Both the position numbers and the translations under genes were made by a program. A stretch of 64,000 nt of DNA from Trogon surrucura (taxonomy: Eukaryota > Chordata > Aves > Trogoniformes > Trogonidae), in assembly GCA_020746105.1 (NCBI GenBank), contig CM036635.1:11302001-11366000 (forward strand), read 5' to 3'. Under the pieces are notes generated by a model. That model had not been told where the DNA came from. It saw only the letters and a list, made by a program, of their open reading frames with translations, and did no database searches. Below are positions 1 to 12,600 of this stretch, one piece after another; the stretch's first letter is position 1, and the number at the start of each line of letters is the position of its first letter.

Positions 1-2659
1 CTGGCTTAGCATGGTCCTGTCCACAGAGAAAGACCGTCCGTCTGTCTGGAGCTATCACCCAGCAAGGCGAGAGATGGGGGAGTCCCAGGCTGATCTGGAT
101 AGGGACCCTGCTCACGTGGGCAGTGATGAGGAATTAGAGTCCTGGGTTCTGTTGTGCCAGTTCTCCAAGGGGGTGGTCCATGGCACAAGGTGAGTGATGA
201 GTAGGTGTGGTAAACTCTTGAGCCATATCACCTATGCAATGAATTTGAGAGTACCTTTTTCCAGTTAGAAGCCAGAATTAACAGGAGAGGTGAAATCTTA
301 CTCATGCCATCCCTCATCCTCATGTCAGAGAAGGGGGAAAATAAATCAGTGTGAGAAGATGCCTTAAGCTTTCATTTAAAGTGACTTTGATTGTCCCATT
401 GAGCTGGCATCCCACGCTCTGATGCACTTCTTGCACCTTTGAGCTATGTTGTGGTAGTTTATCAGAACTCTTGCTGTTCCCCTGAACAGGCTGATAAAAT
501 CCAGGAGAAGCCATAAGGCTGCTCAGTTTGCAATGCAAAATGTTACTGAGCTCAACTTTTGTGACCTGTGCTGTACCCAGCAGGCTCTACACAGCACTTC
601 ACTCTTACTTTGGGTTCACCATGAGTAGTTGTGTCTCTGCATGTTTTGTGCTGACGGTAGATGAGGTCAACTGTAGGTTCTGGAGGAAGGAGTACACTTG
701 TCTTTATTCCCTTTGGTGAAATTCTTGGCATTTCTTCTAACTCCCAAATGTCTGTGTGGCCTAGGTCCTACTTAGTTTCAAGTTGTGTTGTTAGGGCACT
801 AGTCACACTGTCCCAGAACTCTCTGAAACCACATGAAAGCAATCTTCTCTTGGCTTTTCCTGACGCTGCTACAGTCCCGTGTCCTGTTCCTACACCCTTT
901 CATGTTGCAATTCCCAGCTGAGGGCAGTCCTAAGATCGGAGGAGTCTGGAGAGAGAAACCCTAAGTACATGCTCAAAAACACCATTACATTTTGTAATTC
1001 CTCCTTAACAAAAAGTTTTGGGGATATATTCACAGCTACAGCCACTCCAGAGATCTTTTATAATACGTAGCTGAGCGCTTGTGCCCTACAGAAGAGCTCA
1101 AGTCTGTACAGTTTGATGTAAGACTATTTTTCACACAAGTGTTAGAGGCCAGGCTATGGGGCTGATTTCAGTGCTCGGGGCTTTATGTCAATGGGAGCTA
1201 ATAAGAGTTAAATTCAGCATTCCAGTGGTAGCTGATGTCTTTTGGAGCAACCATGGACCATATAAGACACTGCGGAGTCTGAATGAGGGTGTCCCTATAT
1301 GTGCCAGGCAGTTCCCATGGGTGTTCCTTAGGTTTCTAGAGGGCACCCACAAGGCTGGTGGCATCCTTTGTCTACCAGACTTTGGTTACTGACAGTATTT
1401 TTTCTTTGTGTCGATCTGTGCACAGATCTATAACAATTATTTATCTAGAGGAGATCAGGCTGTTACTGCAATTTTTTTTTCAAATGCTGTGAGCAACTCC
1501 TGTGATATTCTGGTTGGTCATAAACTTTCTAGCTAAAATCCATGTTTGGTCATAATATTAAAGTCTCATTTAGTGGGTTACAATCTCCAGCTCAGCTGGA
1601 GGCAATTATTATCTGATATGCACTCTGAGTAGAACATAATTATACTTGTCACTAAGTGGCACTGTGTAAATCACTCTTTAATTGCTACACATCAAATAAG
1701 CAGCTACCCGGTCATTTTTCTGTGAAGATAAAGAGTCCCAGTATTAGCTTCGTCACTCTGGCATTTGCATTCACCCAATTTCTCATTTATTTTCTTGAGT
1801 GCTTAAGATGTAATTTTATGTGATGAAACCTTTTTAATGTATTTGGCATTTGTCCTGTAAACCCTCTGTTGGTCTTAAATATGGTGATGGAGAGTTTAAT
1901 GTTAAAAAGACAGGCAGTAATATAGAGGATATGTCCTTCAAGTACTGCTGTCAAGATAATTATTGCATTTCATCTGGGGCCAAAACCTCTTCTCTGCTTG
2001 GTACACTGATAAAATGGGGGCAGTCACAGGAACTGAGGAATGCAGCCCTTTCTCATGATGTAGCTGTGCTATGCTTTATTTTTTTCTTTTCCTCAGTGTG
2101 GGGGTAGATAACTGCATTTGAACACTATTAATGCAGATGCACTTTAGGCCTCTTAACCCTTAATAAGTTAGGAGCAAGCAGAGTGGAGGAAAAATCCAAC
2201 CGCTGCAGTGCAAAACTGTTGATCTTATCTGGGAACATCTGGAGGCCAGGTTTTGGACCAGACCGCTTCATCGGGATGCGTTTGGGATGGATCGACACGT
2301 GTCCTGGTTGTTCCTGCTGCCAAGGCTGGGGCAGGTACGTCGTGGTCCGTGCACTGCCCTGCTCTCTGCTCCCCGGGAGCCTTCTCCAAACCCACTCTGC
2401 AGCAACGACTTTGAGTGTTTTCACACCCAAAAATTATCTTGCATACTTTCCACCTCGATGCTGACGAGAAGCCATTTCAAAAGGCTTAGCTGTATGGCGC
2501 TGGAGCAAAATCCAGATGTGGCGTGGAAATATGAGGGGAGTGTATATTACAGAAGACTTGCTGGAGGACTTGTTTTGTCCGAAACAGGGGCTCTGTCCGC
2601 CCCTCTTTTGCAGCACAAAGCAAACAGATCAGGTCGGTTGCTGGAGTGAGGTGTTTACC

Positions 2660-2677
2660 TTTTTTTTTTTTTTTTTT
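2660..2677. repeat. Poly-T run (18 bases)
   Basis: Eighteen uninterrupted T on the plus strand. No element body could be recognised next to it that would make this a retroposon tail. Confidence 0.95.
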
Positions 2678-5600
2678 CTCCTAAATGTTTTTGCCCCTCT
2701 TTCTATTGCTGACACCAGATACCCTTTGGCAAAGAAGCTGCAAGGAGCAGCCAGGGCTAGCAGCCAGCCCGCCTCAGTTTTACATTCCAGGGCTGTAATT
2801 TCTAAAGCAGTTTATGCCATGAAGTGTGGACAGACTGTTCGGAATAACAGATGGAACATTTCCAGTTCAAGAAAACTTCAGCAGCGTGCTTACGTGAAGC
2901 CCTTAGAGCCTCCTGCTTTGGGGAGCAAGACTGCAGCTGGAGCAAGCCTTCGTACCCAGGGAAGGTGCTGCTGCCCTGGCCCAAAGCTCAGGCATTCAAT
3001 TCAAAGTGTTATTCATTCAAACTGTGTATGTTATAATCAACATATAAGTGCAGCTGAAAGGCAATATTTCAAGTTCCTTGCAGTCTGTGAGCTTCTCATC
3101 ACAGGGTTTTGACTGTTCCTTTCTGGTGGTGCCTCCTTCAAGAATTTGCCATCTTCCTGAGGAAAAGATGCATCAGGAGGACTCAAACAGCAATTTTGGT
3201 TTGTTTGGGGTTTTAAAAAAAATCTATTTATTTTAATTACCTTGTTTCTTTTATCCTGCCATTGTCTTTGGTACAAGGCTTTCTCAAGATGCCGAGTGAG
3301 GTGTTGAGGGCAGGCAGTGAATCCGTGGGTGCCGGGGAGCAGGAGCATTAGCCCTGAGCTGATCCTGAAGTCTGGCCTGGGACTGGCGTAGGTATCACAA
3401 GATGATATGAGAAAATAGACCTGAGTTTCACTTGCCGTCTTTGTCATGTTTATGAGCTAATCTGTGTAACCCGAGGAGCTAGAAATGTAATGGTGTATGT
3501 TGGGGTGTTTTAAGAAAGATGAGGTTTTTCAGCAGTCCAGTGCTTTTAGGAACATGAGTGTTTTAAAAAAAAAATAAAAAAAATCAATCCACATCTGAAA
3601 CTGAGTAGAAAGCTGTGAGAGTTGATGGCACAACATCTTGTTGTAATCCTGATAGGGCAATGGCAGATGTGACTTTAAAAGTGATTTAAATCTCCATGAA
3701 TTCATTATTTCTGCCCTGTGTATACACTAAATAACATAGATGGACTTGGACATTTACTTTCCATATGTTTGACTCATTGAAATCTCAGTTGGGGTGCTAT
3801 TTAAATGATGAATTTAATGTTGGGGAAATTCAGGGCTGTGGCTAGGGCTCTTGTGGTTTATAGCTGTAGACGTTTACTCTAGACACCCTACCCTAAATGA
3901 GACCTCAACACACTGTGTTTAATACATTAAAACTGTGAAAACCGTTGCAGACTAACCGCATAAATGCGCACCATTAGTGAGAAGTCTTGGCAAGCTCCAC
4001 GCCTTCAATAATGAGCTGCTTCTATCCGCCCTATGGAAACGAACCAAAATGTGGTTGCTGTTTCCCAGCTCTGATGGCTTTTTCTGCATGTGAGGGTGAT
4101 TTGCCAGGTGAGGCTCTTCGCTCAGTCTCCGTCTCCTCCAGGGGAAGGTTTGCTTTATTCTCACCTAAGGGAACGCTGAAGCATATCTTGTGGGTAGGGT
4201 CACACACCGTCCATCCAAAGACAACGCTGGATTTTTCTTCTGTCGACTCCTCTGTGTTGAGAGCTCCACAACAGCAGCGAACCTCCTGGAACTTGTAAGA
4301 GACATAAATCCCCGTAATTACATAAACCAATTTTCTCAGAGTACCTGCTGAAAAGTTTCTCACTGTCATCAGTGACAAGTACAAATCTGTGAGCTCCCTC
4401 AGACTGCTGCTTTTCAAAACCTGCCACACTTCCCCTTCAGGCTGCTGCCAGCGACTCACTGACGAACCAACACTTATTAAACATGGACTTCTGTAACCCA
4501 CAGCTTACAGAATTTGTCTATGAGATAGATTTTAGTCAAGGGGAATTTTGTTTCCCCCCCAAAATACTGACAATTTCCTTCTGTTCAGGCTTTGTAAATT
4601 AGACACGGATGCAAGGAGTATAGCTACTGTGGGATGACTGCCACGGAGGCTGGGTGCCATTTTTTTGGTAAATATTTGTCAAATTAAATGTTACATTTGC
4701 TTCTGCTGGGTTTTTTTGTGACTTTCGTTGTGGTCAAATTCCCAAATACTTGCGCTAATGTGTTTGCTGGCAGGAATGCCTTTGGGAAAAGCTACTGTGA
4801 GTGATTATTTGCAGGAAGCAAACGTGTCAATTTGCAAGCGTGAGAATTTTCGTCAGAGGTTCAAGTCTGTGAGCATGTTTCATCCAGTTGGGGACCAGTA
4901 GCAATCCCATCTGACACTGGTGTCCAGTCGAAAGTAAGCGACAAAAATCAGAGTGTACTTTGAAGAAATACCTGCCTGAAATTAATCCAGCTGAGAAAAT
5001 AACTGGGTCTTTTCTAATTCATGAAAGAAGGAAAATACACGGAAGAAATTGTCTTTGCTTCACTGAGACGTGGCTGTGGCCACCTTGCGTTGCTGGTTAT
5101 AGATATTTTACACTACTTTGGTGCTCACATATCTCTTCTGGATGCGGAAGAGCCCTGTCACACGATGGACAATTGGGTTCAGTATCCAATTAATAGCATC
5201 ACGGTGGATCATTTCCCAGTGTTTTATTACAGCAAATGAGGACTGTCTCCATTGCATGAATTCTTAGAACTTGTCGCTTCTAATACACCGTTAATACATC
5301 AGTTGCCCAGAGCATGAAGGTAACTGCTATCTCCATAGTGGTGCCAGCAAACTATTCCCATATCTGTCCTTTTCTGAAATCCATGCTCATTAACCGAGGG
5401 GCTAAAAGTGTTGTTTGAGCAAACATGTTATCCCGGTAGTTTAATGAGCTTGTTGACTTCTGTTTCATAGTGCACATTAATTGATTAGAGAAAATCTGCA
5501 GAGGGAAAAGTGTGCTGGTGACTTTTGTGCTTTAGCATAAGGTACAATTTCTTTTCTTGTTTTCAAGGGAAGTGAATCCGCCAGCCAGCTAAGTCTACCG

Positions 5601-7298
5601 TGAGAAACACTGATGATGATTTCTCTTTTCCTTTTGATCATCTGAAAAGTTACTCATTCCTGTGCAACTATTTGATCTGTTTGAACTGGGAGCAGCAAAG
5701 GAAAAGCTGATCTTTAGTAAACACTGAATAAAAGAATATAGGTACCACGGGTTGCATTTAGGTACTGTAACTTGTAGTGTGTGCCTGTGTCTCTGTCTGC
5801 GCCTTGTATTTAAAGCTGGTATGAGATGCTTAGGACAGCTGGGTTATCAGAAGTACTGGCACAGCCACATTCTATGATTCTAATACTGTCTTTCTTCCAC
5901 TCATCTGAAGCTTCAGGCTGTATCTGCTGGTGTCTCAATTCTTCCCTTATCCGTGTTTGTTAAAGTCAGCAGTGCTTGCTTTCCAAGTCCTTTCACGTAC
6001 ACTGAGAGGCAAAGAGGGAATTGCTTTAGGATGACCAGTTGTTTGGGTTTGGCCGGGGTAGCCACGGAATATTGGATCCCTGTCTTCCTGCCAAAAGTAT
6101 CTCCAGGATACACTCATTCATGATTTTGGTGTTGGCCAGAGGATTTTCCCCGTTTCCCTTTCAGATTAGGACTTCAGCAATTGCGTATTCCCAATCCATG
6201 GCGCTAGACCAGGAGGCCAGTGACACACACTGTTACAAAACCTGGGATGAGGTGTGTGCCTGTTGAACACCCTGTGCCGTGTTGCATGCAGGGTGCAATG
6301 CTTTGTACAGAGCCCTTTGTTCCAGGTTTAATTTGCTACGTCATCTTAATGACAGGGAAGCTGAGCTGGCCAGGCTTAGGATGAGATTCACTGCTATAAG
6401 AGATCCATTTCAAGCATCTGCTCTGCCCAAATGCTTGTGGTCAAACTGGTGGTCCTAGAAATGCACCTGAGCAGGCTGATCGGTGCTGCTTTTTCTGTTC
6501 TAGACTTTGAAATTTTTTTTAAGGAAATACAAAATGACAACATGAATTATGAGCCAAAAAAAACCCATCCAAAAAGCCCAAAGGAAAAAACCCCACTGTA
6601 TTAGGGAGCAGTGAGTGAACAAACAAAGGTGTAGGTATCTGGAGTCCCAGACTGCCAGGACAGACAGTCCTGATAGGGAAAGCTAAAGCAAGAGGGAGCT
6701 CAATACTCTGAATGTTTTGTCACTCAAAATGAAGTGTTCCTCCGTATATGGACCAAATCACTGAGGACCTGATTCGAAGATTCCTACTGGCTTTAGATTG
6801 GCCTGGAAGCTGGTGATCCTTAGTCTACAGTGTGACCGGGCTGTGCTTTTTGGCTACCACTGTGATGCTTGCTAGGAAGCTTCCTGTACAGAAAAAAAGT
6901 AATGGCCAAGCCTTAATAGATAAACTAATGGAAGAAAAAGATGGTAAATATATTCTTTTTAAATGAATATTTACCTCAGCATCTGGAAAGAATTAATTTC
7001 TGAATGTGAAGTCTGTCACATAAATAATTACCTGTAAGTTACTTGATCTTCTTTTTACTGGTGCAGAAGCAGAACACGATTTGGATGTCTTTCACCTGCT
7101 GTCAGCACAGGTTGAGTTCTACTTGCTGAGATTAATGTGAATAATACATGGGTAAAGCTGTGGAATAATAGGAGTTGGAGTGCTCGTATTTATCCTGCAG
7201 GATATTTTCTCCCAGCCCTGTCAGTAGCCCAGCTTGTGTGTTCTCTTTGAGGCAAAGGAGCTAATTAGAACTGGTGTTCATGGTGGGGAAAAGCAATG

Positions 7299-7432
7299 CC
7301 CGCCTCTGCAGCGTGCCGTCCTCTTGGCATCTGCGAGGCTGGCAGCACACAGTGCGGCGTGGGCCCTGTGCACCCACCCACCGCGACCAGCGCTTCCCAC
7401 CACTGCCCCTCGCTGCACCGAGGGTCCTGCTG
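7299..7432. promoter_or_regulatory. Small CpG-dense patch, possible regulatory element or exon
   Basis: I count 11 CpG dinucleotides in about 134 bases, far denser than the surrounding sequence, and the patch is G+C-rich on both sides. Several frames stay open across it, which is expected of GC-rich DNA and is not evidence of coding. It is too short for a classical CpG island. It could be an unrecognised exon, a decayed promoter or a methylation-protected element. Confidence 0.25.
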
Positions 7433-9634
7433 TTGGAAACCAGCCCTTCCCATGGTGGGAGCATGGGGGCTCTCTGCCAAGGCAGCTCTTGCTCAGCTGC
7501 ACTGGCCATTGCACGGGCTGGGGTCAGGGGCACGGGATAGATTACCATCAGGTCCCCGCTGCCCAAGGAGGGCCTGGCTATCCCTGGTACTTCTGCTGAG
7601 GTGGGGTCTGACATATGGAAAATAGAACACATCCCCTAGTGTCACTTGCTTCGACCTTTAGATTTTTTTTTTCCTTTCTTCTAAGCCCGTAGCATATCCC
7701 TGCCCTTTACTTCCGAGATCAGACTGTCCAGCACCTCGCTGCCAGTGGACCATGTCCCTGCAGAGGGAGTGAGGAGGGAGCCTGAGCAAGCCCAGCCCTC
7801 TGCAGAGACACAAATAGGTCCTGCTCAGTGGTACCGCATCACATCCTACCCCTTGATTCAGGTCACCTCTCCGGGAGGAGGATCTTCATGTTTGAGTCAG
7901 TAAAGATGATCTTCAAATTACCGTAAAACAGCTGGACACCAAAAGTCCAGGACACTTCAACCCATCCTGTCCCTGCAGTGTGAGATACAAACCAGAGTTT
8001 GTTTCACTTGTCAGGCACGTAGAGACTAGAACTCCTTCGTACAAATCATGCTGGACTGCTTTGGATAGCTGCTGCTCCTGGAAGTAAATGATAGCAAGCC
8101 ACTAAATTCTTTCAAATATCTATTCAGCATGACATCAGTGCTGGCACTAGTATGTCTGTGTGTTGTTTCTCCCATCACTGTCTGCTTTTTCATTCTGCTT
8201 TTTGCACTCCAGAAGCCACTACTGTTGCCAGCTGATTGGAAATAAAACAAAATGCAGAATCCTGTCTGAGGACTTAGGCTCATTTAGTGGGGGCGGAAAA
8301 AAAAAAAGAGGAAGAAAACAAAAAGTCTGGAATAAATTTTCACTGCTCATGGAGATGAGACCAAGAGCCCTCTCCAGAGCGGGTGCTGTGTGAGTATGAA
8401 TTTTTTCCTGGCCTCACTCTTGGGCCAAACCCTCCTCCTCATGCTCCACTGAGATTTTAGTTCATGCTCTCTTGGATGGAGAGAGAAATTAAAAGGCTGC
8501 TGACTTCATCAGGTGGGAAAAGTATCCACTAGTGAGAAAGCTAAAAACTACCAAACCCTTCTGAAGAGGCCCCCAGTGAATACCAAGGTAACATTTCCAT
8601 TAATTTGTGACATTCCAGATGACTCCTAGCTAAAAAATCAGCGATGATAAAATCCATTCTCTAAAGAAGGATTCCATTTTCTTTCTTGCCTGATGCATCT
8701 GTTCTTAGTTTCTAGACATCTGTCTACTTAATCTGTTCTCATTGCTACAGTAGCACCAACAGCCAAAGCATTCAATATCTGTCTCTTGACACCGTGCCTT
8801 GGAATGGCAATGTGTTCCTCAGGCCTCCAAAAAAGACAGGACCTGGATGCTTTCCTCATCCCTATGGCCTGGGGCCAGCCTGTCCTGCTGGCAGGAGAGA
8901 GGACTTTACCCCCTGGTGCTGCTGGTGGATATGTGAGCCCTGTGCAACAGCCCAGCTCTGTGGGAAGGTTGTCCTCCAAGTGCTTACAGGGGTTTGACTG
9001 ATCGATGAAAATTTTCAATGTTATTCTTCATGTAAATGTGGCTGCCCAAGGAAGCAGAGAACACAACTGGATGAACTTCCACATCTTAAGCACGTGGTAA
9101 ATCTTTTGCTGACCTCTTGAGGCAATCTTGTACAGTTCACTGCTTTGGTTTGCTGAGAAGAGCAAGGGGCTGGGAATGAGTGAGCAAGGGAATGTTGTGC
9201 GAGACCGCTGAAGAACAGCACACTTTTGGAGGATATACCCAGCGCTTTTGCTCAAACTGCGGTGCTGAGGAAGAGGGAGGATAAAGGAGGAGCTGGGTGT
9301 ATAATCGGACAAACAGATCTTTGTGTTTTCAAAGTACTTTGAGGGTGAATGAAAATCTTCAGCGAAATGCATTTTGCACCCAGCACAGCCGTGAGATAAA
9401 GCGCATATTTCTGTTGTGCCTGTGTGAGCAGAATAGGCACTGTCAACCCTGCCAGCTGTTAATGTGCCATTATCTAAATAGCTTCAGATTCAACATTGCT
9501 ATCTAATAATTAATTTCAAAGTGCTCACTTTAAAGCTTTCCCACCCATGCACACCTGCTGTTTCTCTCTGGTAGCTTCTTTAATTTCTGATGTATTGAAT
9601 GCTATGGGGATTGTCGCAGAAAACACTATTAGTC

Positions 9635-9668
9635 AGGAGAAAGGAAAAAAAAAAAAGAAAGAAAAAAA
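9635..9668. repeat. A-rich purine tract
   Basis: Thirty-four consecutive purines on the plus strand, mostly A with scattered G. Low-complexity sequence without a recognised function. Confidence 0.8.
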
Positions 9669-12600
9669 TCAAAGATTTTGCTCCCTTTGTGCTGCCTCCT
9701 GCTTTCCCTGTCTATATATCTGCCAAAATGGGCAGCATTCATTTCACACCCAAGTGAGCTGGGGCTCTGTGATTCGTACCTGTGCACTAAAAAATGTGGG
9801 CAAGGACTTGAAACAGCAGAAATGCACAGTCCTACAGGGGCTGATCCAAGCCTGCTAAGGTCAACGGGATGCTCTTCACCATCTCCAGTGGCCTTTGAAC
9901 TGCCCCCATATTTATTGTGCTTCAGATAACAGTGGTTTACTATAGGGGCCCAGTGCGTTGAGCTGCAGAGTTATGTCAAGCTCCGTTATTGTGGCGCGAT
10001 GCAGCAAGGTACAATTTCCTGTAGGAAACCCACATGCTGCATGATGCCATTATACTGATTTTCTGTTGCTGTCAGGTACTAATAGCGTTCAGGTTTGGCT
10101 AGTACAAAGGGCACAATGCTGTCCTGTGACACTGGTCTTCAGCACCAGCCATGTGCTCTGTAACTCCTACGCTGCCTGCAAAATTACGAATCAAATTGAA
10201 GGGTCAGATGTGTTGATACCATGACCCTGGTGATGCAGATCCATCCCAGAGCTGTGTGTGGGAGCTCCCATTACACCCAGCCCTTTGCAGGCCAGAGAAG
10301 AGGCATGGGGTGCAACAGAGGTTGTAGGAGGGCATGGACATGGAGGTCACCTGCTTGAGGCTGGGATGGGGTCCCACACCCCTGCCTCTGGCTGGTAATA
10401 GACTGAGCTTCTGGCCACGTTGGGCCTGGACAGTCTTCACATCCATTTGTACATTCCTGTGATTACAGGTGTAGAAAAGTGCTTGCAAGTGATGCTTTCA
10501 GCACCGTGTGCATGCTGAGCTGAGCCCTTATTTCCTGCTTGCTTTGTACCATGCATCGAGCTGGGTTTGCTAGTCATAAGGGTGCTTCTGACATACTGCT
10601 GCTCTTGAGATTTTTCCAGTGTAATGGATGCAGAGAACACAGAAAATGACTGTAGCCCAACACAGCTTTCTGTTACAGGAATGATGAAGGACAAACTGTT
10701 TCTCCCTCTGGGGGTTCAAGGGGCTGTAATTACAAGGCTCTCATATTCCCCTGGCTTTGCTAAGCTTATTTGGCACCTTGGAGCAGGAGATGTTTGTAGG
10801 TGGAGGGGGTGGTGCTGAGCAGATGTGATACAGATCTCTGGGAAAGTCTCGGAAAATTCCTTGGATGGAAATGATCCAAGGCAAGTGTCTCTTGATTGTC
10901 TCGCTGTGACCCTTTATCCAAAGCATCCACTTTCCAGGATTGAAAGACAACTCTGTTATCCTTGCTGCTGGTCCACCAGGAATGTTAAAAAAGCTGCTTC
11001 AGGGTGGGATAAGAGGAATGCAGCCCTTTTTCTCCCGTGCACAGCCATATGTGTGCACTCTCTGCCTCTGTCGGGCACAAAAGGACTCAGCTGCTCTCCT
11101 GAACACTTTCACACTGATGCAACCATGTCTATGTGGCCACTGATACGCATCCAGCTCTCCTATGCGGTTATTCTGCTGGCCATAGACAGTTCTTGGTTTC
11201 CCCATCAGTGGGCATTGCAAGTCCCTCCCACACCCTGCCACGCAGGCTCTGCAAAGCCCTGAAAGAAAACTAGAAATGCACAGGAAGTACATAAATAAAT
11301 AAAATAGAGACAGAAACCTCCCCAAGACTGCCACCTTGGATGGTACCAGAACAATCCCGCTCTGCATCCCCTGCCAAACTTGAGTCTAAAGAAACATCTG
11401 CCATTTAAATCAGCTTGGGTATATTTTTCTTTCATTTAAAAGAGGGCCCTTATAAACATCAGTTCGGGGGACACATGCCAAGGATAACTCAGCCTTGTCC
11501 TGCCTCTGTGCTGAGCAGTGTTCACATTTCAGCTTGCCTCCCAGGAGGGCAGGCTTTTGCTTAAGGTCACCCAGGTCCTGCAGTGAGGAGATGCTAAATC
11601 TTTCGGTGCTGAAGCTCTCTTGCACCACGCCAGGTAAATGGCTTCAGCTCAGCATGGCCTTGGGCAGAGCTCTCCAGGTCACCCTGGCTTTTACTCCAAC
11701 ATTACTTGCTTCCTTTCCCAACTGACCTGGCAGATCCTCTCTCAGAAATAAACACAGAACTGTGTATCAGTTTATGCTAAAGAGCTATACAGCATACTGT
11801 TGTGTTGTGCATTAATCTCAAAGGACTTCTGTAAGGAAAACAAATACTGTGAGGTTTTCTTTATCAACAGGGGTGCAGTTGTACTCATTCAAGGTTCAGA
11901 CCTGGGATGGGAGCTCGTTTTTCTGCAGGAGAAGCGGAGAGGACACCACCCTGCTGTTCTGTTCCTCCTGTTCAGAGCTAAGCAGTCTGAGATATGTGCT
12001 TTTCTGGAGGAGTTTGCTAACCCCCAGGAGACAGATATCCACAGCCCTCCTCCATCCCTCTCTAGCCAACTCTGTTACCCAGAGCTGCAAAAGTCCATTT
12101 CTCTGTGCACACCATCTCCTCTGGCTGTTTCACAGCTGTGCCGGGAGCTTTGCGCTGCTCTCATGTTCCCAACTCCTTCCCCAGAGGAAATCTTCTGCAG
12201 TTTGCTGAGGCACAACAGGGAGTAACATATACAGATGCTTGCAGGCTTGTGCAGAGAAGCCTCATGAAAGGCAGTTTCCGCAGTTTCTAAACCCTTCAAA
12301 GCCAATTTTCAGGTGTAGCTTGTAGGACTGGCTATGGGCAGCTGCAGTGGGTGTTAGTGCAGTGCTGGGTAGTGCTGTGGATAATTCAAGCTCCCAAAGC
12401 TGCAAATTCAGGTTGCCTCTCTACAGAGAAACAACTGCATTTAACTAATACTAGGGCCACCTGACATTAGGCTGCTGTCCTCAGCCAAGATATGCAGAGT
12501 GAGAGCTAGTCCATTTGGGCAGTATTTTCATATGCCAGTGATGGATTTACCTGACCGGTCAGAGAAGCTCCAAATATGCCAGGACAGAGCTTCCATAAGC

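Noticed and set aside
2516-3112. 198-residue plus-strand frame
   Set aside because: It crosses the 18-T run (giving poly-Phe), has no recognisable domain, and overlaps open frames on the other strand. Chance is the better explanation.
5868-5884. attctatgattcta, resembling the CR1 3' terminal repeat
   Set aside because: The upstream bases do not match the CR1 tail, so a 14-base resemblance is not enough.
7261-7632. Several overlapping frames on both strands
   Set aside because: They result from few stop codons in GC- and CpG-rich DNA, not from coding selection that I can see.
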